A DNA stretch of 64,000 nt. Source: Cheilinus undulatus (lineage: Eukaryota > Chordata > Actinopteri > Labriformes > Labridae). Made by a program: the position numbers and the translations under genes. Under the pieces are notes generated by a model. That model saw nothing but the letters and a program-made list of their open reading frames with translations. It ran no database searches and was not told the origin of the DNA. How positions within the stretch are numbered: position 1 is the first letter of the stretch; the number at the start of each line of letters is the position of its first letter. The DNA is taken from NCBI RefSeq assembly GCF_018320785.1, contig NC_054867.1, forward strand, positions 55,439,776 through 55,503,775, given 5' to 3'. Positions 23,001-30,481 of this stretch are shown here, one piece after another.

Positions 23001-25829
23001 AAGTCCCAAAGGTCAAAATACAAAATTAAAAGTCAAAATAAGGTTTGTAAAATGTAAATATATGAGATCAAATACAAAACCAAAAGTTCAAATAGTCAAA
23101 ACAGACGATAATATTCAAAACTGTGACTCTAAAAGGTTAAAATGAGATAAAGTTCTTGATCAGGAGTTTAAAGAGTGAAAACATGGGAGTCAAAGAGTCT
23201 AAGTTAGGAGTTTAAAAGGTCAAGATTTGATTTAAAATGAAAATTTGTGAATCTAAAAGGTCACAACATGAGGAAAAAAGGTCAAAATTATTAATTTAAA
23301 AGGTCAAAATATGAAATGAAAAGTCAAAATCCTAAGTTTCAGTCATAATCTTGGGATGCAAAATTAAAATATGAAATGAAAACACAAACTGATCTCTTTC
23401 CCTCATTTCTGACTTTTTATCTAATTATTTCTACTCTTTACTTTTTCAGATTTTTGACTTCACAAGGCTTTTTTTAATCTTTAAGGTTTAATTTACATTT
23501 TTATACTGGAGGAAATCTGCAGACCTCATAGCAGCAGGCCAGTTCTAATTAAGATATGATTTTGCAGGTCGGGTAAAATGCACCGCGGGCCACATTCGGC
23601 CCCCGGGCCTTAAGTTTGACACCTGTGAGTTATGTAGACACAGTCAAGACTGTACTGAAGATCAAACTGAGCATCAGAATGAGGAAGAAAGGTGGTTTAA
23701 CTTGCAGGCGTTTTTGTATAGCTGCTAAAACCTTGCCTTCCTCTTGCTATTTCACATTTATTCATTGTTTTTAATGTTTTACTGAACAAACTGGAGCAAA
23801 TTCAGATGAAAACGTGTTTGTTTATGAGTGAAGCTGCTGAAAAACATCCTTTTTTACATCATTTCAAGCAACCCCAACTCCAAAAAAATGTTGGGGCACT
23901 ATGTAAAATGTAAATAAAACAGAAATCAACGATTTTCAAACCTCATAAACCCAAATCTTATTCCTCAAAAGAACATAACCAATATCAAATGTTGAAACCA
24001 AGACATTTGACCATTCAATGAAATTATTGGCTCATTTTGAATTCTCTCAGTATCTCAGGAGTAGTGGAGTAGTAGTTTACCAATCCAGGAAAAGTGCGTC
24101 TAAACCAGTGGTTTTCAAACCTTTTCACCCAAGGCACACCTAAGGTTAAGCCAAAATCTCAAGGCACACCATATTTATATCAATACAAAATAGACTTTTC
24201 AATTACTGTTACAGTCAAAGTGGTCCATATGGGGGGATAAAGGGGAGAGGTTTCTGGGGCCCAGACAACTGGGGGTGGCAAAAGTGGGCATAAGGTGGCA
24301 AAAATTGGTAAAGTGATGATAAAACATGGCAAAATCAGGTAAAAGGTGGCAAGACAACATCAAAAATGGTGAACAACTGGCATAAGGGGCCAAAAAATTG
24401 GTTAATAATGGCAAAACATGTTGAAAATGTCAAAAAGGGGAAAAAAATGGGTTACAACTGGACAAAGGGTTAAATGTTGTAAAAATGTGGTTAAAATGGT
24501 TTAAAAGGGATTAAAAAATGGACAAAATTAGGCAAAAAGTGGCCAAACAAAGGCAAAGTGAGTTAAAATTAGCAAGAAGGTGGCAAAATGGGTTGAAAGT
24601 GTCAAAAAGGTGACAAAATAGGTTACAAGTGGCAGAAAAGTGGCAAGAAAGGGTTGAAGTTCGCTAAAACATGGTCAAAAGGGATGAAAAAAATGGGCAA
24701 AAAATGCCCAAATAACAGCAAAAACCATCAAACAGGTAGCAAAAACGGGTTAAATGTGGCAAAAAGTTCCAAAAAAGAAGCAAAAAAGGATTTTTAAAAA
24801 GCAGCAAAAATAGTTTAAGTTGACAAAATTAGTGGCAAAATGAGGAGAAAAATTGGTTAACTTGGTTGAAAGTAGCAATAATAGCTTGCCAAATGAGGTA
24901 ACTGTTAGCGAGGATGCTAGCACCAATGCTACTGATCCAACACACACTCATCAATAAACCACAGCTGGGGAGGGTCCTTTCTCTGGGTTTATCAGGGGTC
25001 CAGACAGATTCCCAGGGCGCACCTAGACTGGTCTCAGGGCCCACTAGCGTGCCTCGCCTCACCATTTGAGAACCACTGGTCTAAACACTGTGGAGCAATT
25101 TCAGAAAAATGTTACTCATCGTAAAATTGAGGAAGATTGTGAAGACTTTGAATTTCCCAATATCTAAAGTTCATTATGTCATCGTCAGATTCCCCTACGT
25201 ACACAAAATGAACCTTTTAGGTCTGCTCCTGTTTGGCCACACCCCAATCCGTGACGTCACAGCAGGTGTTTTGATCTGCAGCAGAATCCATCATGAGTGA
25301 TTGGGCTTATCTGAGCGAGTGCAGCTGCAGCTCACAGCTCTGTGTGACTTTCACATCTAACAATAGCATAAAGCAGGAGGGTGACACCGCTGCTTGGCCA
25401 CCAGATCACCAGAAATCACTGGAAGGAGGGGGAGGAAGCACTGCCTGGTGGCTAAGGAAGTATCCGGCTAACTCATTTCACCAGTTCATTTCTCTCTCTG
25501 AATGTTTGACACTGTGACCTGGCATTCTGACAGGAACTCCCACCAGCTGTTAGCTTCAGCTGTCTCATCCTGATGCAGCACACAGCTGGATGATCCGGCC
25601 TGAACTGTCCGGCTGACAGCCCTGGTTTAAGGGCCCTTAGCGGTTAGCATACTTCTTGAACTTGGTAGCTCTTCGCTGGTTGTTGGGCTCTGTGCCTACA
25701 AAGACAGTTAGCCTAGCTGTATAGGATGCTAATGTTAGCATGCTAGCTGACGTTTCCAGGAAAGAGAGCCGTTACCTGCGGACTGTCCTCCAGCGTCTCC
25801 TCTATCGGCAGCTTCTCTATCCCGGGCAT
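1854..25829 (-). CDS. appl1: appl1, complete coding region in 22 exons (DCC-interacting protein 13-alpha)
   Basis: APPL1 is a RAB5 effector adaptor on early endosomes; it links receptors such as adiponectin receptor, TrkA and DCC to AKT signalling (family knowledge). The sequence shows 22 exons with GT-AG borders whose lengths sum to 2124 nt, giving 707 residues plus stop with every phase consistent. Layout: BAR domain about 5-265 (exons 1-10), PH domain about 280-380 (end of exon 10 to exon 13), serine-rich linker about 386-493, PTB domain about 494-630 (exons 17-20), charged helix about 629-672, C-terminus GESEA. Diagnostic strings are MPGIEKLPIEETLEDSPQ at the start, GGDDEVMSSTLQQF in exon 4 and NPFGESGDS in exon 16. 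These fit APPL1 and differ from APPL2, which has other residues at each place. Human APPL1 is about 709 residues. Exon borders are my manual splice calls; the end of the UTRs is not determined. Confidence 0.96.
2090..2480 (+). mobile_element. TTAA-type MITE, 5' end eroded
   Basis: Shares GGTCTCAGAAGTCCCCAAAA and following sequence with the complete copy at 17211-17848. The right end reads ATAATATGTGACCT followed by TTAA at 2481-2484. The left terminus is not recognisable. Confidence 0.65.
2659..2813. mobile_element. Short hAT-like MITE
   Basis: 155 bp with termini CAGAGGTGGAAAGTA and TACTTTTTCCAGCTCTG, and an interior rich in TTACTTGAGTAC-like motifs. This is the common teleost repeat with the GAGGTGGAAAGTAACT start. 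No matching target duplication is visible. Confidence 0.7.
3722..3783 (+). repeat. tRNA-derived SINE fragment
   Basis: The stretch GGTTAGTGCAGTTGCCTCAC followed by AGCAAGAAGG matches the head of a common fish SINE/LINE-linked repeat with a tRNA-like A box. It is truncated before the B box. Confidence 0.5.
4369..4458 (-). CDS. appl1: appl1 coding exon 21 (charged helix)
   Basis: Residues 629-658, beginning DRKASEKKKEQDKAKEKQ and ending RQIEK. Lys/Glu/Gln-rich and probably a single helix or coiled coil. Acceptor ATTTAG, donor AAG/GTGAGT, phase 0. Confidence 0.95.
4555..4605 (-). CDS. appl1: appl1 coding exon 20
   Basis: Residues 612-628, ICDSIGLAKQIAFHSEM, the C-terminal helix of the PTB domain. 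Acceptor TTTCAG, donor ATG/GTGAGA, phase 0. Confidence 0.95.
4694..4834 (-). CDS. appl1: appl1 coding exon 19 (PTB domain)
   Basis: Residues 565-611, FSLSSVIQSASHQDNKRL through CYIFESNNDGEK. The DNKRLFGFVL and YIFESNN blocks are conserved; the first ten residues differ clearly from the mammalian sequence. The donor GAGAAG/GTCGCT is weak, with C at +3. Confidence 0.94.
4915..4951 (-). CDS. appl1: appl1 coding exon 18 (37 nt)
   Basis: Finishes a Lys and encodes LIDPQTQVTRLR in the PTB domain. Acceptor TTCCAG, donor AGG/GTAAGA, ends in phase 0. Confidence 0.94.
5309..5483 (-). CDS. appl1: appl1 coding exon 17 (PTB domain)
   Basis: DSILHQLFIVRFLGSMEV through TESHLLVTCDCL plus two bases. It includes the PTB hallmark FLGSMEV and the RAIHNIFRMTESH core, nearly identical to vertebrate APPL1. 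Acceptor GTCCTAG, donor AA/GTATGA. The PTB domain binds receptor tails and AKT (family knowledge). Confidence 0.97.
5790..6660. repeat. Degenerate TTTTTGCCACTTTTAACCCA array
   Basis: About 870 bp of diverged short units of the type CCATTTTTGCCACTTTT. It is the reverse complement of the GGCAAAAATGGG arrays found inside hAT-like MITEs here, but no terminal repeats are visible on this copy. It lies in the appl1 intron between exons 16 and 17. Confidence 0.75.
7204..7256 (-). CDS. appl1: appl1 coding exon 16
   Basis: RRSNPFGESGDSTSEDSE, a short acidic stretch with the conserved NPFGES string that precedes the PTB domain. Acceptor TTCACAG, donor GAAG/GTACTG, phase 1. The intron separating it from exon 15 is only 78 bp. 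Confidence 0.94.
7335..7514 (-). CDS. appl1: appl1 coding exon 15 (serine-rich linker)
   Basis: Residues about 416-475. Variable Ser/Gly-rich start (SKGRAGRTGSISSVGSEP), then the conserved block LDALVAPETPIQFDIISP. The acceptor is preceded by a long CT tract. Donor AG/GTAGGC, phase 2. In mammals this linker carries regulatory phosphosites. Confidence 0.95.
8080..8760. mobile_element. Probable MITE with CAGGGTRT ends
   Basis: Left TTACAGGGTATATACAG and right CTGCAGACACCCTGTT are loosely inverted and are followed inward by matching TTTTAAAAG/CTTTTAAAG blocks. The boundaries are approximate. Confidence 0.45.
8908..9668. mobile_element. TTAA-target MITE, second family
   Basis: Termini AGTCCCTGTAAAG and CTTTACAGGGTCT, flanked by TTAA at 8904-8907 and 9669-9672. 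TTAA targets are typical of piggyBac and Kolobok superfamilies. No transposase is present. Confidence 0.75.
9710..9801 (-). CDS. appl1: appl1 coding exon 14
   Basis: EIAARVNQSALEAVTPSPSF through ESMRPS plus two bases, phase 2. It is the conserved start of the linker between PH and PTB. Donor AG/GTGTGT. A TTAA-target MITE (8908-9668) ends 41 bp beyond this donor. Confidence 0.95.
10531..11414. mobile_element. hAT-like MITE with internal array
   Basis: Ends CAAGGGATTC and GGTTGAGTAACTG; flanks GACTAAAA (10523-10530) and GACTAAAC (11415-11422) form an 8-bp duplication with one change. The interior 10620-11340 is a TTTTTGCCACTTTT-type array preceding a conserved AGATTGTGGCTCTTGCAAAG block shared with the copies at 27925, 41135 and 60023. 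Confidence 0.75.
11487..11543 (-). CDS. appl1: appl1 coding exon 13 (end of PH domain)
   Basis: Residues 367-385, WVSTINNISKRIYLSENAE, containing the C-terminal PH helix with its conserved Trp. The donor GAG/GTCTGT departs from the GTRAGT consensus. The next intron contains a full hAT-like MITE at 10531-11414, just 72 bp from the donor. Confidence 0.93.
11628..11670 (-). CDS. appl1: appl1 coding exon 12 (43 nt)
   Basis: Completes a Lys, then VVTLQAESRKDCEE of the PH domain. Acceptor CTGTCAG, donor GAG/GTAAAA, ends in phase 0. Confidence 0.94.
11799..11987 (-). CDS. appl1: appl1 coding exon 11 (PH domain)
   Basis: Core of the PH domain: NKTGLVSSSWERQYFFTQ, GGNLM, the conserved AGGL and DNCSVMAVD strings, and CFQVTSFDGKK. 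Acceptor TTTCTCAG, donor AA/GTGAGA. The PH domain works together with the BAR domain in dimerisation and RAB5 binding (family knowledge). Confidence 0.97.
12376..12970. mobile_element. hAT-like MITE, CAGGGGTGTCAAACTC family
   Basis: Begins CAGGGATGCCAAACTCAAGG and ends GAGTTTGACAGCTCTG. The interior is a degenerate ATTTTGACTTTTAA-type array. The flanking 8-mers do not match, so the duplication is lost. Confidence 0.65.
12979..13140. repeat. hAT-like terminal fragment
   Basis: Starts CAGGGGTTCCCAAACTTTTC and includes a GACCCCC block as in the 19258 element. The array and opposite end are missing or much reduced. Confidence 0.45.
13266..13932. mobile_element. Element with about 100-bp inverted repeats
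   Basis: Left arm about 13270-13352 (GGTATACAGCGCTAGAGACA onward) pairs with right arm about 13815-13900 on the opposite strand, which contains CAGCGCTGCAGACAGGTACA. The right arm extends further to CCTTTAAGGAG. No transposase or clear target duplication. Confidence 0.65.
14094..14255 (-). CDS. appl1: appl1 coding exon 10 (BAR-PH junction)
   Basis: Finishes a split Asn, then VRREMEEEVGQMQQTIQD, a variable linker with two extra Cys (SCDPLYAPCDPDP), and the first strand of the PH domain, KQGYLYIR. Acceptor TTTTTAG, donor AA/GTAAGA, phase 2 at both ends. Confidence 0.95.
14430..14512 (-). CDS. appl1: appl1 coding exon 9
   Basis: Residues 208-234 plus two bases: ISFFKLGSENLTQQWEEF through GTSVQ. 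Acceptor CACACAG, donor AA/GTAAGA, phase 2. The intron before it is only 97 bp. Confidence 0.95.
14610..14756 (-). CDS. appl1: appl1 coding exon 8
   Basis: Residues 159-207, LRAEAVEDVYTSRKKQHQ through PLLGYMQAQ. Acceptor TTTTAG, donor CAG/GTAGAT. Most of the exon matches APPL1 closely; the first residues (LRAEAVED, where mammals have VKYEVTED) are the most changed part. BAR domain helix. Confidence 0.96.
15071..15129 (-). CDS. appl1: appl1 coding exon 7
   Basis: Completes a split Asp and encodes DHDTAINRYSRLSKRRDNDK of the BAR domain. Acceptor GCGCAG, donor AAG/GTAACA, ends in phase 0. The preceding 2.8-kb intron holds three repeats: 15337-16835, its nested MITE, and 17211-17848. Confidence 0.95.
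15846..15898 (+). repeat. AAAC/AACT microsatellite
   Basis: Tetranucleotide run of AAAC and AACT units. Confidence 0.85.
16083..16630 (+). mobile_element. Mutator-like MITE, copy A
   Basis: 548 bp, ends TAACCTGACACGCCAGATGG and CCATCTGCTTTGCAAGGTTA, flanked by perfect 9-bp repeats CAGATTCAT (16074-16082 and 16631-16639). Nine-base duplications fit MULE/Mutator elements. It has no coding capacity. Copies B and C are at 50514-51072 (minus) and 31485-33970 (interrupted). Confidence 0.8.
17211..17848 (+). mobile_element. TTAA-target MITE, first family (complete)
   Basis: Termini AGGAGACATATTA and TAATATGTCTCCT in perfect inversion, flanked by TTAA at 17207-17210 and 17849-17852. A SINE fragment is nested at about 17445-17570. 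TTAA targets suggest Kolobok or piggyBac. Confidence 0.8.
17445..17570 (-). repeat. tRNA-derived SINE fragment (minus strand)
   Basis: On the minus strand it has an A box TAGCTCAGTGGG and a B box GGTTTGAACCC at tRNA-like spacing. It is absent from the other copies of the host MITE (2090-2480 and 48145-48541), so it is a later insertion. Confidence 0.55.
17978..18019 (-). CDS. appl1: appl1 coding exon 6 (42 nt)
   Basis: Completes a split Glu and encodes EILTLKEVFQIASD in the BAR domain. Phase 1 at both ends; acceptor TTTCCAG, donor GATG/GTGAGT. Its removal would keep the frame (42 nt), so skipping it would be tolerated at the reading-frame level. Confidence 0.94.
18630..18885 (+). repeat. Possible diverged relative of the Mutator-like MITE
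   Basis: AGTTCTGATAAAACTG, a shifted copy of the CTGATAAAACTGGCGC region, and TTTCTGCTTTGTAGGGTTA recall the 3' half of copy A. It is heavily diverged. Confidence 0.3.
19063..19150 (-). CDS. appl1: appl1 coding exon 5
   Basis: Residues 96-124 plus one base: LSSCHAVLSTQLADAMMF through FKERDLK. Ends in phase 1 at GAAGG/GTAGGT. It lies only 107 bp from a hAT-like MITE (19258-19850) in the upstream intron. Confidence 0.96.
19258..19850 (-). mobile_element. hAT-like MITE, CAGTGGTTCTCAACCTT family (complete)
   Basis: 593 bp with near-perfect ends CAGTGGTTCTCAACCTT and AAGGTTGAGAACCACTG, and a perfect 8-bp duplication ATCTACAG (19250-19257, 19851-19858). A short GGCAAAAA array lies inside. It sits in an appl1 intron. 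Confidence 0.88.
20080..20151 (-). CDS. appl1: appl1 coding exon 4
   Basis: Residues 72-95, beginning RFPLGGDDEVMSSTLQQF and ending VIDE. GGDDEVMSSTLQQF separates APPL1 from APPL2. Acceptor GTGCAG, donor GAG/GTGAGG, phase 0. Confidence 0.96.
20794..20853 (-). CDS. appl1: appl1 coding exon 3
   Basis: Residues 52-71, NELSAATHLTSRLLKEYDKQ. A 60-nt exon, too short to stand out as an open frame. The acceptor follows a GA-repeat that reads as a pure CT tract on the coding strand (plus positions about 20857-20879), so the polypyrimidine tract here is a microsatellite. Donor CAG/GTGGGA. Confidence 0.95.
20857..20879 (+). repeat. GA microsatellite
   Basis: A perfect (GA)n run next to appl1 exon 3; as CT on the coding strand it serves as the exon's polypyrimidine tract. 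Confidence 0.9.
21001..21099 (-). CDS. appl1: appl1 coding exon 2
   Basis: Residues 19-51, beginning TRSLLGVFEEDTAAISNY and ending RIYDAQ. Acceptor TTTGCAG, donor CAG/GTACTC, phase 0 at both ends. First long helix of the BAR domain. Confidence 0.96.
21656..23627. mobile_element. hAT-like MITE (outer), CAGGGGTGTCAAAC family
   Basis: Ends CAGGGGTGTCAAACCC and GTTTGACACCTGTG, with perfect 8-bp flanks AGTTATGT (21648-21655, 23628-23635). A second family member is inserted at 21805-22843. The remaining right part (22900-23400) is an AAAGGTCAAAATATGA-type array. Confidence 0.8.
21805..22843. mobile_element. hAT-like MITE (inner), nested in the previous one
   Basis: Starts CACAGGTGTCAAACTCAAG and ends GTTTGACACCCCTG, with perfect flanks TGATAAAG (21797-21804, 22844-22851). 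Its internal array is TTTTGACCTTTTAA-type, in inverse orientation to the array of the outer element. Confidence 0.8.
24106..25078. mobile_element. hAT-like MITE, CAGTGGTTTTCAAACC family (complete)
   Basis: 973 bp, ends CAGTGGTTTTCAAACC and TTTGAGAACCACTG, perfect 8-bp flanks GTCTAAAC (24098-24105, 25079-25086). About 24280-24880 is a GGCAAAAATGGGTTA array. It is in appl1 intron 1. Confidence 0.88.
25776..25829 (-). CDS. appl1: appl1 coding exon 1 (start codon)
   Basis: Residues 1-18, MPGIEKLPIEETLEDSPQ. The ATG at 25829 is chosen because the following residues match the known APPL1 N-terminus almost exactly. The donor is CAG/GTAACG, phase 0. It begins the BAR domain. The 4.7-kb intron 1 that follows contains a complete 973-bp hAT-like MITE and a nested pair of them. 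Confidence 0.95.
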
Positions 25830-26110
25830 CGCTGCTGCTGCTGGCGCGTTGCTAATCAGCGCGAATCCACCGACAAATCGCACAACAAATCCGTCCGACA
25901 ACTCCCACTCAAGATTTCTTGGCTACACGAATTCACAACACCCCAAAACAGCTCCGCCTGGTTTCACGTGTCCCGCCCCCCAAGTGGATTTTGATTGGAT
26001 GGAGACAACTTCCATGGTTTCGATTGGTTACTTGTTTAAAGGGAAAAGGCGCCATTTTGGCTCCAACATGAAGCGCCCTCTCATTGGAAACTCCGCATTC
26101 GTGTACAGGT
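25830..26110 (-). promoter_or_regulatory. appl1: Probable appl1 promoter and 5' UTR
   Basis: Just upstream of the appl1 ATG. Three inverted CCAAT boxes (attgg on the plus strand) lie at 25994-25998, 26023-26027 and 26083-26087, so they read CCAAT in the direction of appl1. A YY1-like core (AAAATGGCGCC on the minus strand) is at about 26049-26059. The block is richer in CpG than its surroundings. There is no clear TATA box. The start site is not defined. Confidence 0.55.
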
Positions 26111-26739
26111 TAGAGCCGTAATGGAGGCCATTTTTTGGTAACTGGTTGAGGAAGAAGGTTAAGAAAGGGTGTAAAAGCACAGAAACCCATTTATTTTCAA
26201 GAAATGGCGATACTCTTTGCCTTCATTAGTTTCCTTGCCAAAGTTATAAAGTTATGGATGTCATCATTTTAAAGAAACTGTGTTATAGAGGGATATAGCT
26301 GCAGACAGGACGTCTCTGACGGCCCCTCTTGTAGACGCCATCTGAGTCATAACAGAAATACACGCTAAAACTTTCAAAAGAAATCAATCAATAAATTAAT
26401 TTTCCCTTTAGAGTTACAGTAAGGTTGTGTGTGTAAGACCTGACCAAGAAAACATGGTTACAAAATGTTTAACAAAGTCGGGTAAACAGGAAAAAAAGTG
26501 TCCATGAGCATTCTTACGCGTGTCCATATCTGTGTTCTTACGCATCAAATGTGGCTCCATTAGCTGGCCGGCTACGTAGGTAACATAGCTACATTGATGA
26601 CGTGGCTATCTAGCTGACATGGCTAACTGTTAGTTCAGACTGCTAGGTTATCTACATAGCTATATTAGCTTTAGCTTATATGTTTGCTCAAGCCTGTGTT
26701 GCTAAAGCAGCCAAGCTATATTGGCTTATGAAGTAACAT

Positions 26740-26988
26740 TATGTGCATATTAAGTTGGGGGTGCCAATAATTTTGTCTGGCCAATTTTTTTGAGTTTTGT
26801 GTAAAATTATGTCAATTTTGTCTTTTTTCTTTGGATGTTTTTGTGTTGTTCCAATGCACATAAAGGAAGTAAACACATGTAAACCAAAAACATTTGTAAT
26901 TGCAACAATTTCTGGGAGAAATGGTGAATTTTCTGGAAAAATTCCAGGGGGCGCAATACTTTCGCCCATGACTGTAGCTAGCATAGTT
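26740..26988. mobile_element. Tc1/mariner-type end fragment
   Basis: Contains GGGGTGCCAATAATTTTGTC and ends CTTTCGCCCATGACTGTA, matching the ends typical of fish Tc1-like elements. The other terminus is missing. Confidence 0.5.
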
Positions 26989-27924
26989 ATGTTAGCCTTA
27001 GCTAAAGCTAACAAACCTAGCATACTCTGATGCCCTCTTAACAGTCAGAGTTACTCTGTTGATGCCATCAATGCACACGGACTTGTATATATGAGGAATA
27101 ATACCTAACAACAGCTTTTAATGCTTAAATCTGATTTGTTGTACTTTTTCTAGTTTTATTTGTTTATAAAAATGTATTTAATGTTTAATTCCTGTACGTT
27201 GAGAGCAAAGCTAAGCAGAGTCAGATTCCTTGTTGTGTAAACATACTTGGCCAATAAAGCTGATTCTGATAAAGTGAGCCACCATTCTTGTTGATATATA
27301 ATTAAATTATTTAGACCTCTGACCTTTTTCTCAGTTTAGTCTGTAATGTTATAATGTGGTTATTTCATGAGTATACCTGCCAGACTCTGTCTATGAATAA
27401 AGTTTTTATTAAATCTAAAACCGGATTACTACAGCACTTCTATTCTGACACAGAAGTTGTCTAAAATGAACGGTCTGTGAGAGCGGCTGTCAGAGATGTG
27501 AAGGCTGCAGCCAGACTGTTCAGAGAGAGAGGTTTAGTACCTCTGTGATGAGTTCAACTTTATCAAATTCAGTATATTTTTATGGTTGATAGCTCAGCTC
27601 TATTTGCCTCACAGTACCTGTCAGAGGTGAGAGAAGTTCATCCATTGTTGATAATGTGATGTGAAAAAGTACATTTTACTATCCACAACCAGACCTGACT
27701 ACTGCCAGACCTGCTGAGTCCAGAAATCCCTTAAACAGAACCTGTCTGACAACACGAAGCAGGCCAGTGGTTTTCAAAGTGTGAAGCGGGCCTCCCCTGG
27801 GGGGCGCCACAGAGCTTCAGGGGAACCAGACACCTGAAAAAAAGATGATTTGCTTTGCTAACCTGTGCTGTGCACTGAGCAAAATGGATAAACTTACAGT
27901 TACTATAGGGACTATGCTATAGAG

Positions 27925-28640
27925 CAGTGTAACTCAACCAAAGAGACAAATTTGTGAGAAATAACTTTGCAAGAGCCACAATCTAAGAGGTGAAAAGTGG
28001 CAAAAACAGCTTGAAGTAGCAATAAAAATAGGTTAAAGGTGGCAAGATGTTCAAAAAGCAACAAAAATGGGTGAAAAGGGGCGAAAATGGGGAGAAAAAA
28101 TGGATAAATGGTCAGAAAGCAGCAGAAATGGGTGAGAAGTGACAAAAAAATGAGTGGAAAGTGACTAAAATGAGCAAAAAGCAGTCAAGAGTGGCAAAAA
28201 TGGCTAAAAAAAGGGAAACAAGTGGTATGTAATGGCAAAGGGTAGTTTAAATAGACAAAAAGTGGCAAAATAGTTAAAAAAGGGAAAATATTTGGATAAA
28301 AGTGGCAAAAACATTGTGAAAAAAAGGCAAAAATTGGGAAAAAAGGAAACAAATGGTATTAAATGGCAATGGGCAGCTTAAATGGACAAAAAGTGGCAAA
28401 AAATTGTAAAAAAAAAAAAAAAAGGGCATAGGATAAAAGTGGCAAAACTGGGAAAAAGTGGCAAAAAGATGTCGCAAAAATGAGAAAAAAAATGGAAAAA
28501 AGGGATATTTAATGATGTAATGTAGCTTCTGGGGGAAAAGAAGCAAAAAGAAGTTGAAAAATGGCCAAAAAAATATGAAAAAGGGGTTTTTAATGGCATT
28601 ATAACTGAATAAGAGGGAAAGGCAGATGTTTAAGGACATT
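27925..28640. mobile_element. hAT-like MITE with array, right end lost
   Basis: Starts CAGTGTAACTCAACCAAAGA, then the shared GCAAGAGCCACAATCTAAGA block, then a GGCAAAAATGGG array. No right terminus is recognisable. Confidence 0.6.
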
Positions 28641-28769
28641 TGCAAACTAAAATATCCAAAATATATTAACATTAGAAATGTTTAAAGATTAGACATAAAT
28701 GTTTGAAATTTGTTGTTTAATTTTTTTAAAATTTGAACCCTGTTTGTGGGTGGTGGTCTACTGAATGGA

Positions 28770-29075
28770 CCAACACATCATGGAACCATCTAAAGAAATT
28801 CAAGAACAGATGAGAAACAAAGTCACCGACATCTATCAGTCTGGAAAGGTTATAAGGCTATTGCTAAGGCTTTGGGACTCCAGCCAACATCAGTGAGAAC
28901 CATTATCCACAAATGGAGAAAACTGTGAACAGTGGTGAACCTTCAAAGGAGTACCAAGATGACTCCAAGGGCGCATGGACGACTCATCCAGGAGGTCCCA
29001 GAAGAACCCAAAACATCATCTAAAGACCTGCAGGCCTCACTGACTCAGTTAAGGTCAGAGTTCATGACTCATCAA
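28770..29075 (+). pseudogene. Tc1-like transposase fragment (N-terminal part)
   Basis: Translation of the plus strand gives the helix-turn-helix region of a Tc1-type transposase: KALGLQPTSVRTIIHKWRK, then a stop, then NLQRSTKMTPRAHGRLIQEV in an adjoining part. Stops and frame changes show it is dead. Confidence 0.65.
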
Positions 29076-29399
29076 TAAAAAAAAGAGTGGGCAACAATGA
29101 GGTTCTCAACTAATTTATACCCGAGACCTAACACCTCTTTGAAATAAAAAGATCAGATCATTTCTCCATCACTGACAGAGACTGACCACTGTGGGACAGA
29201 TTTGGGGAATTGCTGTTTCTAACTTTTGCCACCAGAGGGCGTGTGGCACCAGGACAGAGCGATACAGACAGGACTGCTTTCAAACGTTCAAAGTGCAAAC
29301 CAGTGGAGATTGACTGACTCAGAAGTAACTGAATTGCCAAAAACATGAGCAGAAATTGATAAAAATAATACTGTGATCTTATATGCTATGAGATGCTTA

Positions 29400-30481
29400 C
29401 ATCAACTGGTGGCCAGGGGGCCAGATCAGGCCCCCCAAAGCTTCCCGTCCGGCCCCCACAAGATCATTAAATTCAGAAAAGGAGGAAAATAAGATTTTAA
29501 GAGTATCCTTTTGCTTTAAATGTCTGCAGCTGTTAAATCCATCCCACAAACAATTAACATTGAAATAGTTTTAGAATGAGCATTAGATCTGTTTTTACAG
29601 AAATTTACTGTCAAAATAAGTTGATATTTAAAAAAATGGTTAAGGTTGGCAGAAGTGTTGCAAAAACTGGCAGAAAATAAGTTGTGAAAAGAGGTTAAAA
29701 TTTGTCACAAAATGGTACAGGAGGAAAAAGGGGCAAAAGGTATCAGAAATTGGTTACAAATGACAAAAAATAGTGCAAGAATGTAAAGAAAATGGGTTAA
29801 AAAATGGCGAAAATAGAAGAAAAGTAACACAAAATTATAATAGAGTGGCATAAAGGGGATAAAACATGCAGAAAAAGTGGTTGAAAGGGGGTTAAAATCT
29901 TTCAATAATTGGATTAATGAGGCAAAAAAGGGGCAAAAAGTATCAACAATGGGTTAAAAGTGGGAAAAATGCTTTTAAAGTTGTAAAAATTGTTGTAAAA
30001 TGTATTAAAAGGGGTTAAAAAGTGGCATAAATAGAAGAAAAGTGGCAAAAAATTGATAAAAGAATGGCACAAAGGGGATAAAACATGCAGGAAACATGGT
30101 TTGAAAGGGGTTAAAATCATGCAAAAATCAGGTTAAAGGGGCAAAAAGTATCAAAAAGGGGTTAAAATGGTCAAAAATGGGTTACTATTGGTGCTAAATG
30201 ACTGTTAGGGAGGGCCCATTCTCTTGTATTGTATCTCTTGTATTTTCAGGGGTCTGGCCAATCCTGTTGTCAGGCCTGCTGCATTATAGATAACAGGGAT
30301 AGATATCACTGGTAATGACTAAAAATGTCCTGTAGTTTAAAGGAAAACACAAATACTACTGCAATAATGTTTCAATCAGACCAAAATGTTCATCTAATTT
30401 TTATGTATTTGAAAATCAGGCCCCCAGAGTTTTTGTTGAGACTAAATCTGGTCCTTGTGCAGATGGACTTGATGACCCCTG
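29400..30481. mobile_element. hAT-like MITE, ATCAACTGG family, with array
   Basis: Same family as 45024-46066: begins ATCAACTGGTGGCCAGGGGG and ends ACTTGATGACCCCTG, with the GGCCCCCAGAGTTT block before the end. About 29630-30190 is a GGCAAAAA-type array. The left tip is truncated and no duplication is seen. Confidence 0.65.

Noticed and set aside
1854..25829. Assignment of the minus-strand gene to appl2
   Set aside because: Exon 4 (GGDDEVMSSTLQQF), exon 8 and the C-terminal exons match APPL1; APPL2 differs at these places.
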